Shown: positions 42,163 through 50,615, counted from the first letter of the stretch. The stretch: DNA of 53,608 nt from Planctomycetota bacterium (GCA_023150555.1 JAKLKQ010000049.1:1-53608), one strand, 5' to 3'. Notes: generated by a model not told the origin, from the sequence alone. Program-made: numbers and translations.

Positions 42163-42172
42163 GGCGTAGCAT
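42145..42172 (+). promoter_or_regulatory. candidate sigma-70 promoter for the HEAT-like secreted gene
   Basis: TTGACA, 16-base spacer, TAGCAT. The right arm of the 12-bp inverted repeat forms most of the spacer, so a protein bound there would block RNA polymerase. The leader would be about 175 bases. Confidence 0.45.
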
Positions 42173-42353
42173 TTAGCTTTCATGAGGGTGTCTGTAACTA
42201 TATGTTTCCACAGTAGATAGGAGATTGCTGGCGCGCTGCTGGTTTTGCCTCCTTTTTTTCGTGGAGCCAAGGGGGCGGAAATCAATACCCGGTGGGTTCC
42301 GCTGCATGCTGCGCGGACGGGTGGGGATGGGCGCCGAAACGGAGGGAGTCGCA

Positions 42354-43727
42354 ATGCGTTTTAACCGGATGCCGTGGATGGTTCTCGTCGCGGCCGTGGC
42401 GATCTTCGCGTACGGCACGGCGGTCGCGGACGGCCCGCACTGGCATGTGCCGAACCCGGACGGCGACGAAGACTTCACCTTCGACCCCGAACAGGGTGGC
42501 AACGACGCTGGCAAGAAGCCTGCCAACCCCATCGTGAAGGGCGGCGGCGGCGGCGGCGCGGCCGGCTTGGGCGACTGGGACAAGAACCCCGGCAACTTCC
42601 TCGAAATGGACCAGAAGTGCATCGACTGGTACGAGAAGCACTGCGTCATCAATTTCAGCCAGAACAAGGGCAAGGAAGACTTCTACCTCAAGATCATGAA
42701 CCGCTGCGCGCAGGCCATGCGCGAGGTCGACGAGTACTGCCCGTGCCCGGACAGCTACCCGCTGTGGCATACCGAAGAACTGCGCCAGCTGATGATCGGC
42801 TTCTCCAAGCTCACCTGGCAGCGCAGCACGCAGCTGGACAAGAAGACGGCCGAGGCTTGCGCCGAGTTCATCGTGCAGTGCTTCGTCGATTCCGTGCGCT
42901 TCGGCGACAACCGCCGCCGCAAGGCCTTCGCCGGCGAAGCCAAGGCCTTCGTGGAACTTAACGAGAAGCTGGTCGCCGCCCTGCGCAAGGCCGCGGAAGC
43001 GGAGAACGCTAAGGATCGCGCCAAGCTGCTGAAGGAGTGGAACGAACTGCACGCGGGCTCGGCGTTCGTGAAGATCCCCAAGGACCTCACCGACGCGCTG
43101 ACCACCTTCAAGATGATCACCGGAGACATCCCCGTGCAGGTCGACGAGGCCGAGATGCGCATGATGGACGGCCTGGCAAACATGGGCCTGATCGTCGTCA
43201 AGTACCTCAACAAGTACACGAAGGACAAGAACCCCGACGTGGTCCGTTCGGTCTACACGGTCCTCGGCTACATCCAGAAGAAGATGACCACACCGCAGAT
43301 GGTTGCGCCCAACATGTCCAACATCCTCACCCAGCTGCGCTACCTCAAGGTCATGCCCAATAGCCCCGAAGGCCAGCTCGCGGTCAAGCAGCTCAAGCTG
43401 ATGGGCGACAAGGCCCTGCCGACCCTGGTCCGCATCTACGACAACGAGAACCTGGGCTTGCGCGACTACGCCCTCGCCGCCATGGGGATGGCCAGCGACA
43501 AGGGCTTCGGCCGCAGCATCGACAAGTGGCGCGCCTACGCCAAGGAGGTCGAGGAGAAGGAACGGGCCGAGCGCCCGAAGGAGGCGCCGCAGGCCAACGT
43601 CGACCAGGGCGCCGCCCCGGAGAATAAGGAAGTCGAGAAGAACGAACTCTTCGGCGGCGACGGCGGCGCCGCGCCTGCCAACCCGCCGCCCGAGAAGAAG
43701 CCCCCGGGCGTTGTTCCGGAAGAGTAA
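42354..43727 (+). CDS. secreted alpha-helical (HEAT-like) protein of unknown function
   Basis: 457 residues from ATG 42354, which follows GGAGGGAG by 5 bases. A signal peptide (MRFNRMPWMVLVAAVAIFAY, cleavage near AVA-DG) is followed by a Gly-rich linker with GGGGGG. Residues about 85-410 are almost wholly helical with HEAT-like pairs near the end (VKQLKLMGDKALPTLVRIYD, NLGLRDYALAAMGMAS). Four Cys near 85-130 (CIDW, CVINF, CPCPD) could form disulfides. The tail is Glu/Pro/Lys-rich. I do not recognise the family. A strong terminator follows, so it is a single-gene unit. Confidence 0.7.
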   Translation: MRFNRMPWMVLVAAVAIFAYGTAVADGPHWHVPNPDGDEDFTFDPEQGGNDAGKKPANPIVKGGGGGGAAGLGDWDKNPGNFLEMDQKCIDWYEKHCVINFSQNKGKEDFYLKIMNRCAQAMREVDEYCPCPDSYPLWHTEELRQLMIGFSKLTWQRSTQLDKKTAEACAEFIVQCFVDSVRFGDNRRRKAFAGEAKAFVELNEKLVAALRKAAEAENAKDRAKLLKEWNELHAGSAFVKIPKDLTDALTTFKMITGDIPVQVDEAEMRMMDGLANMGLIVVKYLNKYTKDKNPDVVRSVYTVLGYIQKKMTTPQMVAPNMSNILTQLRYLKVMPNSPEGQLAVKQLKLMGDKALPTLVRIYDNENLGLRDYALAAMGMASDKGFGRSIDKWRAYAKEVEEKERAERPKEAPQANVDQGAAPENKEVEKNELFGGDGGAAPANPPPEKKPPGVVPEE

Positions 43728-43764
43728 GCGCCCGCCATTCCGGCGCAGAACGGCAACCGCAGGG

Positions 43765-43795
43765 GAGCCCGCCTTACAAAGGCGGGCTCTTTTTT
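43765..43795 (+). terminator. intrinsic terminator after the HEAT-like gene
   Basis: Perfect 9-bp stem GAGCCCGCC/GGCGGGCTC, 7-base loop TTACAAA, then six T. Confidence 0.92.
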
Positions 43796-43920
43796 CATGC
43801 ATTGCGTATGAATGAGGCGGCCGCGGCTCCTTGCGGCGCCTTGCCTATTGCCAACCGGCCGGTCGGTGATATTGTTGGTGAAGTCAGCGAGGCCGACGAC
43901 TCCCCTCAACTTGGGCGAAT

Positions 43921-45525
43921 GTGAGTACCTCGACCCCCCAAATTCCAGCCGACCCCATTCCCGCCGCGCCGTTGGCCTGGTCCTTCGGTCCGTACCTGAT
44001 CGTGTTCTTCAGTTCCGCGTGCATCATGGCGCTGGAACTGGTGGCCGGGCGCCTGATCGCGCAGTACGTGGGCAACTCCCTGTACACCTGGACCTCCATC
44101 ATCGGCGTGGTGCTGGCGGGCATCACCATCGGCAACAGCCTGGGCGGGAAGCTGGCCGACCGCCGCGCGCCGGCGTCGTACCTGGGCTGGCTGTTCCTGG
44201 CTGCGTCCTTCGTCTGCTTCCTGACGCTGCCGATCAACCAGCTGATGGGCCTGGTGCCGGGCACGGAGCGCTTCTCGTGGCCGGTGCGCATCTTCACGCG
44301 CGTCTTCCTGGCCTTCTTCCTGCCGCCGCTGCTGCTGGGCATGATCTCGCCGGGGGCGACGAAGATCGCCGTCGAGCGCGCCAAGGCGCTGGGCGCCGCG
44401 ATCGGTTCGATTTACGCCTGGGGCGCGGCCGGAAGCATCTTCGGCACATTCCTTACGGGCTTCTGGCTCGTCGAGTTCTTCGGTTCGCGAAGCGTGGTGC
44501 TGCTGGTGGCGCTGGCATTGGCGCTGGGCGGGCTGGTGCTGGGGCCTAAGCGCGCGCTGCACGGGCTCTGGGCCGCGGTCCTGCTGGCAGTGCTGCTGCT
44601 TACGCGCGCGGGCCCGTCCGAACTGCGGGGCGCGGCCGCGGCGGCCGGGCTGCGAGACGGCCACGCGGTCCTCTTTACGGGCGACAGCGCCTACCAGCAC
44701 GTGGAGGTTTACGAGGAACCGCGCGGCAACCGTACCCTGCGCGTGATGAAGACGGACTATCTGCAACAGGGCTGGTTGGACCCGGCCGATCCGGACTACC
44801 TGGATACGAACTTCGAACGCGTCGCGCGCGCGGTGATCGAGCGCTGCATGCGGCCGAAGGGCGCGGCTTCGGCGTTCGTCATCGGCGGCGGCACCTACAC
44901 CGTCCCGCGCTGGTTCGTGAGGCGCTGGCCGGGCGCGTCGGTGGTCGTCGCGGAGATCGATCCGCTGGTCGTGGAGGCAAACCTCCAGGTCCTGGGCCTT
45001 GGCCGGATCGAGGGCATCCGCACCCTGGCCATGGATGCGCGCAACGCCGTGGACGACCTGGCCATACGCGAAAACGGCGCGCAGTTCGACCTCGTCTACG
45101 CCGACGCCTACGGCGCGTACTCGATGCCCTTTCACCTGGCCACGCTGGAGTTCGGCGGCAAAGTGGCCGCGCGCCTGAAGCCCAACGGCGTCTATGTCCT
45201 GAACGTGATAGATGACGTGGCGCACGGCCGCGTGCTGGGCTCGATGGTCGCGACCCTGCGGAAAGACTTCCGCCACGTCTATGTCTTTGCGCAGCACCGC
45301 GAAGGCGCCAAGCCCGGCCTGGACAATTACGTCTTCGTCGCGACCGGCGAACCGGTCCTCACCATCGACTGGCGCCCGGGCCACCACAACGACTTCCCCG
45401 GCGCGGTGCTGGCGTCGCAGGACCTCGATGCGCTGGTGGAAAAGGCGGGTGGCTTCGTGCTGACCGACGACCACGCGCCGCTGGAGCAGTTCATCGCGCC
45501 GGCCCTGCGCCGCCACAAGTGGTAG
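43921..45525 (+). CDS. membrane protein fused to spermidine-synthase-like domain
   Basis: 534 residues. The N-terminal 230 residues hold about seven membrane helices (VFFSSACIMALELVAGRLIA, TWTSIIGVVLAGITIGNSLG, LAFFLPPLLLGMISPGA, VVLLVALALALGGLVLG). The cytoplasmic C-terminal half has a Rossmann methyltransferase fold of the spermidine synthase family: FVIGGGTYTVPRWFV (about 319), VVVAEIDPLVVEANLQVLGL (about 341) and DLVYADAYGAYSMPFHLAT (about 391). True spermidine synthases have a GGGDG motif; here it is GGGTYTVP, so aminopropyl transfer is uncertain. Such fused proteins are common in environmental bacteria with unknown substrate. Start GTG 43921. Confidence 0.8.
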   Translation: MSTSTPQIPADPIPAAPLAWSFGPYLIVFFSSACIMALELVAGRLIAQYVGNSLYTWTSIIGVVLAGITIGNSLGGKLADRRAPASYLGWLFLAASFVCFLTLPINQLMGLVPGTERFSWPVRIFTRVFLAFFLPPLLLGMISPGATKIAVERAKALGAAIGSIYAWGAAGSIFGTFLTGFWLVEFFGSRSVVLLVALALALGGLVLGPKRALHGLWAAVLLAVLLLTRAGPSELRGAAAAAGLRDGHAVLFTGDSAYQHVEVYEEPRGNRTLRVMKTDYLQQGWLDPADPDYLDTNFERVARAVIERCMRPKGAASAFVIGGGTYTVPRWFVRRWPGASVVVAEIDPLVVEANLQVLGLGRIEGIRTLAMDARNAVDDLAIRENGAQFDLVYADAYGAYSMPFHLATLEFGGKVAARLKPNGVYVLNVIDDVAHGRVLGSMVATLRKDFRHVYVFAQHREGAKPGLDNYVFVATGEPVLTIDWRPGHHNDFPGAVLASQDLDALVEKAGGFVLTDDHAPLEQFIAPALRRHKW

Positions 45526-45544
45526 CGAAAACAGACGCGCGCCG

Positions 45545-47215
45545 TCAGCCTTCTCGCAGCGCGCGCAGCTTCTTCATCACCTCGCTGCCGCCGCCGCCGA
45601 AGTGGTCGGCCAGCGCGCGGTATTCGGCGTAAAGATCGTCGTAGGCCTTCAGCGCATGAGGGTCGGGTGCGAAGCGCCGCGGGCGCACGCCGCCCATCGC
45701 CACCGCCGCCGAGGCGAAGCCGTCGTGCCCGCCGTTGCCCGAACCCGCCGCCACCGCGCCCAGGATCGCCGCGCCCACCGCGCAGGCCTGCGACGAACGC
45801 GTCACCTCGATGGTCTTGCCCGTGACGTCGGCCAGGATCTGCAGGAAGGCAGGGTCCTTCTCCGCGATGCCGCCGCTGGTGACGACGCGTTTTACCGGCA
45901 GCCCCTGCGACTCGAAGGTCTCCAGGATCACGCGCGTGCCGAAGGCCAGGCCTTCCTGCAGCGCGCGGTAGAGCGCCTCGGGCGGCGTCGCCAGCGTCAC
46001 GCCGACGAAGAGGCCGCTCAGTTCCGGGCGGTTGAGCGGGCTGCGGTTGCCGTTGAGCCAGTCGAGCGCCAGCACGCCGCAGGCGCCGGGCTTGTAGCGC
46101 GCGGCCTTCGCGGCCAACAGCGCGTGCGGCGTCTTGCGCTTCGCGCGTGCCTCCTTTACCAGCGCTTCGTTGGCGCAGGTGCGCACGCACCACGCCCACA
46201 GGTCGCCGCCGCCGGCCTGGCCGGCCTCGTAGGCCATCAGCCCCGGCAGAATGCCGTCGCGCACCGAGCCGGCCACGCCGCGCACGTCGCCGGGCGCGCC
46301 GCGCGCGCCCAGCAGCATGTGGCAGAAGCTGGTGCCGAGGATGATCGCCAGGTCGCCGGCGTTCGAGAGCGACCCGGCGGGCACGGCCGCGTGCGCGTCG
46401 ATGATCATCGTAGCCACGGGCGTGCCTTCGTTCAGTTCCAGGCGCTTCGCCCACTCCGGCGTCAGGGCGCCGGCGCGCACGCCGGGCGCGCGGACGGGCC
46501 CCTGCATCTTCGCGCGCAGGTCGCGCAGCTTCGGGTTCAGCGCGGCGAGGAAGTCCTCGGACGGATGGCCCTCGGCCTCGGCCCAGCATGCTTTGTAGCC
46601 CGCGCCGCACGAACTGCGTACTTCCTGCCCGCCCAGCTGCCAGACGACCCAGTCGCCGGCCTCGATCCACTTCGCCGCCGCGTCGTAGACCGGCGCGTCG
46701 TGTTCGAGCGTCTCGAGGGCCTTCGAGATCATCCACTCGCAGCTGACGCCCGCGCCGTAGCGTTTGAGAAAGGACTCGCCGCGCTGCAGCGCCAACTCGT
46801 TGACGCGGTCAGCCTGAGCCTGCGCGGCGTGGTGCTTCCAGAGTTTCACGTAGGCGTGCGGGTGCCTGGCGAATTCCTTCTTGAAGCACAGCGGCGTGCC
46901 GACGGCGTCGACGGGCAGCACGGTCGAGGCGGTGAAGTCGACGCCGACGCCCACGACGTCGGCGGGCTTCACCTTGCCGGCCTTGCGCGCTCTTTGGACG
47001 GCTTCGCAGAGCGCGTCCAGGTAGTCCTTGGGATGCTGCAGAGCCCAGTCGGGCGGCAGCTGGCCTGCGCCAGGCAGGCGCTTCTCGATCACGCCGTGTT
47101 TGTACGGAACGACGGCCGTGCCGCGCTCGCGGCCGGTGCCGGTCTCTACGAACAGGGCGCGCACGGACTCCGTGCCGAAGTCCAGACCCAGGGCCACGGG
47201 GCGGGGCGGAGGCAT
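45545..47215 (-). CDS. araB: ribulokinase
   Basis: 556 residues of the FGGY carbohydrate kinase family with the AraB pattern: LGLDFGTESVRALFVE (9-24), VVGVGVDFTASTVLPVD (about 87-103), GTPLCFKKEFARHPHAYVKL, then KHHAAQAQADRVNELA, AILGTSFCHMLL (about 288-299), LDWLNGNRSPLNRPELSGLF and VVTSGGIAEKDPAFLQILAD (about 440-459). It phosphorylates L-ribulose to L-ribulose 5-phosphate in arabinose use. AAAGGAGACC lies 8 bases before the ATG. No araA or araD neighbour is present, so the gene stands alone, with its own promoter and an operator-like repeat. Confidence 0.9.
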   Translation of the reverse strand: MPPPRPVALGLDFGTESVRALFVETGTGRERGTAVVPYKHGVIEKRLPGAGQLPPDWALQHPKDYLDALCEAVQRARKAGKVKPADVVGVGVDFTASTVLPVDAVGTPLCFKKEFARHPHAYVKLWKHHAAQAQADRVNELALQRGESFLKRYGAGVSCEWMISKALETLEHDAPVYDAAAKWIEAGDWVVWQLGGQEVRSSCGAGYKACWAEAEGHPSEDFLAALNPKLRDLRAKMQGPVRAPGVRAGALTPEWAKRLELNEGTPVATMIIDAHAAVPAGSLSNAGDLAIILGTSFCHMLLGARGAPGDVRGVAGSVRDGILPGLMAYEAGQAGGGDLWAWCVRTCANEALVKEARAKRKTPHALLAAKAARYKPGACGVLALDWLNGNRSPLNRPELSGLFVGVTLATPPEALYRALQEGLAFGTRVILETFESQGLPVKRVVTSGGIAEKDPAFLQILADVTGKTIEVTRSSQACAVGAAILGAVAAGSGNGGHDGFASAAVAMGGVRPRRFAPDPHALKAYDDLYAEYRALADHFGGGGSEVMKKLRALREG

Positions 47216-47235
47216 CGGATGGGTCTCCTTTGCTC

Positions 47236-47279
47236 AATCGAGTGCGCATCGATTCTATGAGGGTTTTGTTCCAGGTCAA
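47236..47279 (-). promoter_or_regulatory. araB promoter with overlapping inverted repeat
   Basis: On the minus strand TTGACC (47274-47279), 16-base spacer, TAGAAT (47252-47257), 5 of 6 matches for each box. AATCGA-N7-TCGATT (47236-47254) overlaps the -10 and the expected start point, as a repressor operator would. The leader is about 30 bases. Confidence 0.6.
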
Positions 47280-47291
47280 GGGCGCTGGAAA

Positions 47292-47304
47292 TTGCACGCG
47301 TGCG
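47292..47304. promoter_or_regulatory. TTGCACGCGTGCG palindrome upstream of araB
   Basis: TTGCACGCGTGCG contains the 10-bp palindrome GCACGCGTGC. It ends 13 bases upstream of the araB -35 box and lies 173 bases before the chosen start of the STAS gene, so it could serve either. Similar TTGCAC dyads occur at 25734 and 50603. Confidence 0.4.
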
Positions 47305-47476
47305 TTGCGTTGCAGGCGTTTCGCGCCTTTGAGCGCAAGCTGATATGGACTTTGCCCCGTTCCCTGGCATACTTCGACGCGTCGCTTCCGGATGTGGGGG
47401 GAGCAACCTGAACCGTCCGTGCCGTTTCGCCGCGGAGTCGCGCGTGCGCACCGGCCGGCGCTTGATCGAGCACGAA

Positions 47477-48211
47477 ATGGGTCTTTCCGAATCCTCGTCT
47501 TCCTCCAATTCCCGAGCCGGTGACCGCAAGCCTTCCTCCTCGTCGAGCGCCAGCCGCTTGCGCAACGCCCTGGCGGTCTCGCGTGGCGCGGGGATGGTCG
47601 TCATTCGCGTCGTCGGCATGGGGAACATGATCAGCGCCCCGGCGCTGAACGATTTCCTCGAGGAGGAACGGCATGCCGGCTTCCGGCGCTTCCTCTTCGA
47701 TCTCCGGGATTGCCGCGGCATGGACAGCACCTTCATGGGCTGCATGGTCGGCCTGTGCGCGGCGCTGAAGCGCGACGAGGAGATCCGCGTCACCGGCGAG
47801 ATCGAAGGCGAGGCCGTGATGCGGACCGAGGCCGGCGCGAGCGTCCCCGACGCCAACGACGAACTGGTGCCCCTGGAACCCAAGGAAGCCCTAGCCGAAC
47901 TGCAACGGCATCTCTCGCGCGACCGCGACGAAGGCCACTTCGTGATGGCCGTGAACGTCTCGCCCGAGAACCAGGAACTGCTGAACATCCTGGGCGTCGA
48001 CAAGTTCGTCAACGTGCACGGCGAGGTGGACTTGAGCGGCCTGGAGGTCACGCCCCTGCCCGAGAAGGAACTGCCCCCCGACCAGCGCCGCCAGCTGATC
48101 CTGCGTGCCCACGAGCACCTGGTCGAGATCGACAAGCGCAACGAGGCCCAGTTCGGCGCTTTCCTGCGCACCCTCTCGTCCGAGCTGGCCAAGGACAAGA
48201 AGACCGAATAG
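47477..48211 (+). CDS. STAS-domain protein with Ser-rich N terminus
   Basis: About 244 residues from ATG 47477. An earlier ATG at 47345 is in frame, but the added 44 residues are Arg/Gly-rich and look non-coding; neither start has a good ribosome site. The N-terminal 35 residues are disordered and Ser-rich. A STAS-like domain follows: VVIRVVGMGNMISAPALNDF, then FLFDLRDCRGMDSTFMGCMV, with Ser in the anti-sigma-antagonist position, and a second half with FVMAVNVSPENQELLNILGV. An insertion of about 55 residues (EGEAVMRTEAGASVPDANDE) splits the domain. It is a candidate partner-switching regulator; no RsbW-type kinase or PP2C phosphatase is adjacent. Confidence 0.68.
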   Translation: MGLSESSSSSNSRAGDRKPSSSSSASRLRNALAVSRGAGMVVIRVVGMGNMISAPALNDFLEEERHAGFRRFLFDLRDCRGMDSTFMGCMVGLCAALKRDEEIRVTGEIEGEAVMRTEAGASVPDANDELVPLEPKEALAELQRHLSRDRDEGHFVMAVNVSPENQELLNILGVDKFVNVHGEVDLSGLEVTPLPEKELPPDQRRQLILRAHEHLVEIDKRNEAQFGAFLRTLSSELAKDKKTE

Positions 48212-48238
48212 CCCCTGTTTTGCCCCGGCAAGCCGTTC

Positions 48239-48267
48239 TTGACACCGCCCGTAAAAACCGCGACAAT
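48239..48267 (+). promoter_or_regulatory. sigma-70 promoter of the lipoprotein gene
   Basis: TTGACA, 17-base spacer, GACAAT (4 of 6). The transcript would start near 48274, about 49 bases before the ATG. Confidence 0.6.
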
Positions 48268-48322
48268 TGCAATGCCTTTGGAAATCGGCTCTTACGGGTA
48301 CTGCCTCCAGGAGGGCGTGGCG

Positions 48323-48868
48323 ATGCGATATCGTTTCCCGGCCAAGGCGCTGGTCTGCTCGGCGCTGGTCTTGTTCTTATTGACCGGCTGCGAGGACCCC
48401 GAGGCGCGGATGACCGCGGCGAAGGCCGAGAAGGAACTGGCGGCGGTCAAGGACCAGCTCGCGCAGATCCAGGCCAAGCAGACGGAGATCGAGTCAAAGC
48501 TCGACCAGCTGCACGGCCAACTGACCAACAAGATCGAGGAAGGCACCGACAAGCTCGACAAAAAAGTCGTCGAGATCCAGAAGGACCTGCTCGAGAAGCT
48601 GGGCACCCGCACCACCGAGATCGCGAAGCAGCTCAACACCCGCGTCGACGAGGTCAACGGCAACTTCGACAAGCGCCTGAACAGCGTCGTCTCGGTTGAG
48701 ATCCCCGAGAAGCTCAGCGGCCTGCGCAAGGAAGTCGAGCAGATGCGCGCGGACCTGATCGGATTCATGGACAAGCAGCTCAAGGAGCTGTACCCCTACG
48801 CGTACCAGCCCAAGCGCATGGACCCGCTGGTGCCGCCGGACATGCCTCAGCCCGAGCAGCCCAAGTAG
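48323..48868 (+). CDS. coiled-coil lipoprotein
   Basis: 181 residues. The lipoprotein signal peptide ends in a lipobox LLTGC (Cys about 25). Residues about 30-150 form an almost unbroken coiled coil rich in Lys/Glu (KQTEIESKLDQLHGQLTNKI, TDKLDKKVVEIQKDLLEKLG). A Pro-rich tail ends PQPEQPK. No enzyme motif is present. A role as a trimeric or rod-like envelope spacer, in the style of Lpp-like proteins, is inferred. The ATG at 48323 follows GGAGGG; the longer frame from 48239 would start inside the promoter. It is bounded by its own promoter and a terminator shared with the convergent gene. Confidence 0.78.
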   Translation: MRYRFPAKALVCSALVLFLLTGCEDPEARMTAAKAEKELAAVKDQLAQIQAKQTEIESKLDQLHGQLTNKIEEGTDKLDKKVVEIQKDLLEKLGTRTTEIAKQLNTRVDEVNGNFDKRLNSVVSVEIPEKLSGLRKEVEQMRADLIGFMDKQLKELYPYAYQPKRMDPLVPPDMPQPEQPK

Positions 48869-48898
48869 CTTCGCGCTCCGGCTTCGCGATCAAACAAA

Positions 48899-48925
48899 AA
48901 CGCCCCGGCAAGCCGAGGCGTTTTC
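48899..48925. terminator. bidirectional terminator between convergent genes
   Basis: AACGCCCCGGC-AA-GCCGAGGCGTT, an 11-bp stem with one mismatch, flanked by A-rich sequence on the left and TTTTC on the right, so it can serve the lipoprotein gene and the PA14 gene. Confidence 0.75.
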
Positions 48926-48952
48926 GTTGAGACCCTCGACCTTCACGCTGGC

Positions 48953-49990
48953 TTACTTTCCGGTCAGCAGTTCGGCGGCCTGCTGCGCGGCCTTGGTGCC
49001 GGGGTATTCGGCGATCACCTGGTTGAGCAGCCTGCCGGCCTTCTCGTCCTCGCCGTTGGCCAGCCAGTTCTTCGCCATCAGCAGCATCTGGTGAGCGTCG
49101 CGCTTCGGGTTCGGCGGGGCCTCGCCCTTCTTCTGCTTGGGCCCGAAGAGTTCGCGCTCCTTTCTGGCCAGCTGCGCCTTGGTCTTGGGGCCGTCGTCCT
49201 TCGGGCCGCCTTGGGCGCCGTCCTTGTTGCCGTTGTTGGCGGGCGGGGCATTGCCGCCGGCCGGGCCTTCGCCCACTGCGGTGCCTTCGAAGTTCATGAA
49301 CGGCTCGGTGCCGCCGTTGAGTTCCGCCAGGTCGCCGCTGCTCAGGCCCTGGCTGGGCACGTAGTCCTGAAGGTCGGCGGGCTGGTGGAAGAAGCGGCTG
49401 GCCGGCACGATGCTGCGCTTGATGCCCAGCGCCTTCGACGACCAGAAGCACTTCGCCGGGTCATGGTCCTGGTCGGCCAGGCTCTCGCCCTGGAAGTACT
49501 CGATCACGATGCGGTGGAAGCCCGGCGTCAGCGTCATCTTCGCGATGCGGTGCGCCTCGGGAATGTCCTCGGGGCAGGGCACCCAGTCGTCGACCAGGCT
49601 CTGCCCGTCCACGAACAGCCGCGCGCCGTCGTCCATCCACAGCTCGATGTTCAGGTCCACCTCGGCGCCGCCGTCCTTGGGTTCGGGCACCTTCAGGTAG
49701 CCGATCCAGCGCACGCTGAACCAGCCGCGGCGGATGAAGAGGTGGTTCACCAGCGGTTCCAGGCGGCTGTACTTGTACTCGCGGAAGGTCCAGTCCTTGG
49801 CCTCGACGGCGGGCTTGGTGCCGGCGGCCCAGTGGCCGTCCCATTCGACGGGGTCGCGGAAGTAGTGCGCGGCCAGGCCCTGGCGCATGCCGCCGTCGTG
49901 GGGATTGCCGTGCTCGTCGTTCGCGGCGCGCGCGGGATCGTGCAGCATCCAGACGGCGGCGGCCGCCAGCAGCAGGTTCAGGAGTCTCAT
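48953..49990 (-). CDS. secreted PA14-domain protein
   Basis: 345 residues. A signal peptide (MRLLNLLLAAAAVWMLHDPA, cleavage after RAA) is followed by a PA14-type beta-barrel at about 35-190: GLAAHYFRDPVEWDG, FSVRWIGYLKVPEP, IELWMDDGARLFVDGQSLVD and GFHRIVIEYFQGE. The DDGARLFVDG stretch is the standard PA14 signature, usually a carbohydrate- or surface-binding module. Residues about 290-345 are helical with a TPR-like ending (LLMAKNWLANGEDEKAGRLL). AAGGAG precedes the ATG. Its start overlaps the upstream gene's stop by four bases (ATGA), so the pair is translationally coupled. Confidence 0.78.
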   Translation of the reverse strand: MRLLNLLLAAAAVWMLHDPARAANDEHGNPHDGGMRQGLAAHYFRDPVEWDGHWAAGTKPAVEAKDWTFREYKYSRLEPLVNHLFIRRGWFSVRWIGYLKVPEPKDGGAEVDLNIELWMDDGARLFVDGQSLVDDWVPCPEDIPEAHRIAKMTLTPGFHRIVIEYFQGESLADQDHDPAKCFWSSKALGIKRSIVPASRFFHQPADLQDYVPSQGLSSGDLAELNGGTEPFMNFEGTAVGEGPAGGNAPPANNGNKDGAQGGPKDDGPKTKAQLARKERELFGPKQKKGEAPPNPKRDAHQMLLMAKNWLANGEDEKAGRLLNQVIAEYPGTKAAQQAAELLTGK

Positions 49991-50520
49991 GGCTTGCGCT
50001 CCTTCTTGGGGGCACCGTCGCCGTCCTTCTTGGCGGGCACGCCTTCCTCGACGAACGGATCGACGACCAGTTCGGGAACGTCCTCGGGGTTCTCGCCCTG
50101 CACCTTCACGCCTTCCTTCATCGAACGCACTTTCGTGCGGCCGGTCTTGGCTTCGCCGTCCTTGGCCGCGGGCTTCTCGCCTTCCTCCGCCTTCTTCGCT
50201 TTCGCTTGGGCGGCGATGGCCGCCGTCAGGTCGTCGCGCTGTTCGCCGGTGAGTTTCCCTTCGTGCGCGGCGAGGAACTTCGCGAGGTCCACCACGGGCG
50301 CGTCGGCGTATTCGATCGCCTTGACCTTCTCGCGCGCAAGCACCTGGCATTCGTCCTTGCCGGGGAGCAGGTAGCGGACCTCGCTCTTGGTCTCCTTGTA
50401 GACTTCGCAGGCCAGGCGCGTGCCGTCGGCCAGGACCAGCGTGTCGGCCCAAGCGTCGCGCGGCGCGGTCAGGCCCATGGCAGGCAGGGTCAGGATCAGG
50501 AGTAAAGGCAGGTGCTTCAT
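49987..50520 (-). CDS. exported charged protein of unknown function
   Basis: 177 residues. A signal peptide (MKHLPLLLILTLPAMGLTAP, cleavage near AWA-DT) is followed by a small beta-rich segment, DTLVLADGTRLACEVYKETK, with VRYLLPGKDE, like the short periplasmic modules that sense or bind at the envelope. Two thirds of the protein is then Lys/Glu/Ala/Gly-rich and probably disordered. It overlaps the PA14 gene by four bases, so the two are made together. I do not recognise a family. Confidence 0.65.
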   Translation of the reverse strand: MKHLPLLLILTLPAMGLTAPRDAWADTLVLADGTRLACEVYKETKSEVRYLLPGKDECQVLAREKVKAIEYADAPVVDLAKFLAAHEGKLTGEQRDDLTAAIAAQAKAKKAEEGEKPAAKDGEAKTGRTKVRSMKEGVKVQGENPEDVPELVVDPFVEEGVPAKKDGDGAPKKERKP

Positions 50521-50536
50521 GAGTGCCCCGGATTCA

Positions 50537-50566
50537 AATCCCCCTACCCATGAGACGGGGATTTTT
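50537..50566. repeat. 7-bp stem AATCCCC/GGGGATT before the PA14 operon
   Basis: Inverted repeat with a 13-base loop, followed on the + strand by TTT. It lies in the leader of the minus-strand gene starting at 50520 (17-46 bases upstream), so it could form a leader hairpin there; there is no + strand gene for it to terminate. Confidence 0.4.
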
Positions 50567-50602
50567 CCGGGTTTGCTTCAAGAGAGGCCGCAAATAAAGG
50601 AG

Positions 50603-50615
50603 TTGCACCGTGCAA
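50603..50615. promoter_or_regulatory. TTGCAC-C-GTGCAA palindrome
   Basis: Perfect 6-bp inverted repeat with one central base, 83-95 bases upstream of the gene at 50520 and in an AT-richer patch. This is typical operator geometry. Confidence 0.45.

Noticed and set aside
45545..47215. xylulokinase or glycerol kinase instead of ribulokinase
   Set aside because: Length (556 residues) and the LGLDFGTESVRALFVE and VDFTASTVLPVD motifs match ribulokinase, and both alternatives are usually near 500 residues.
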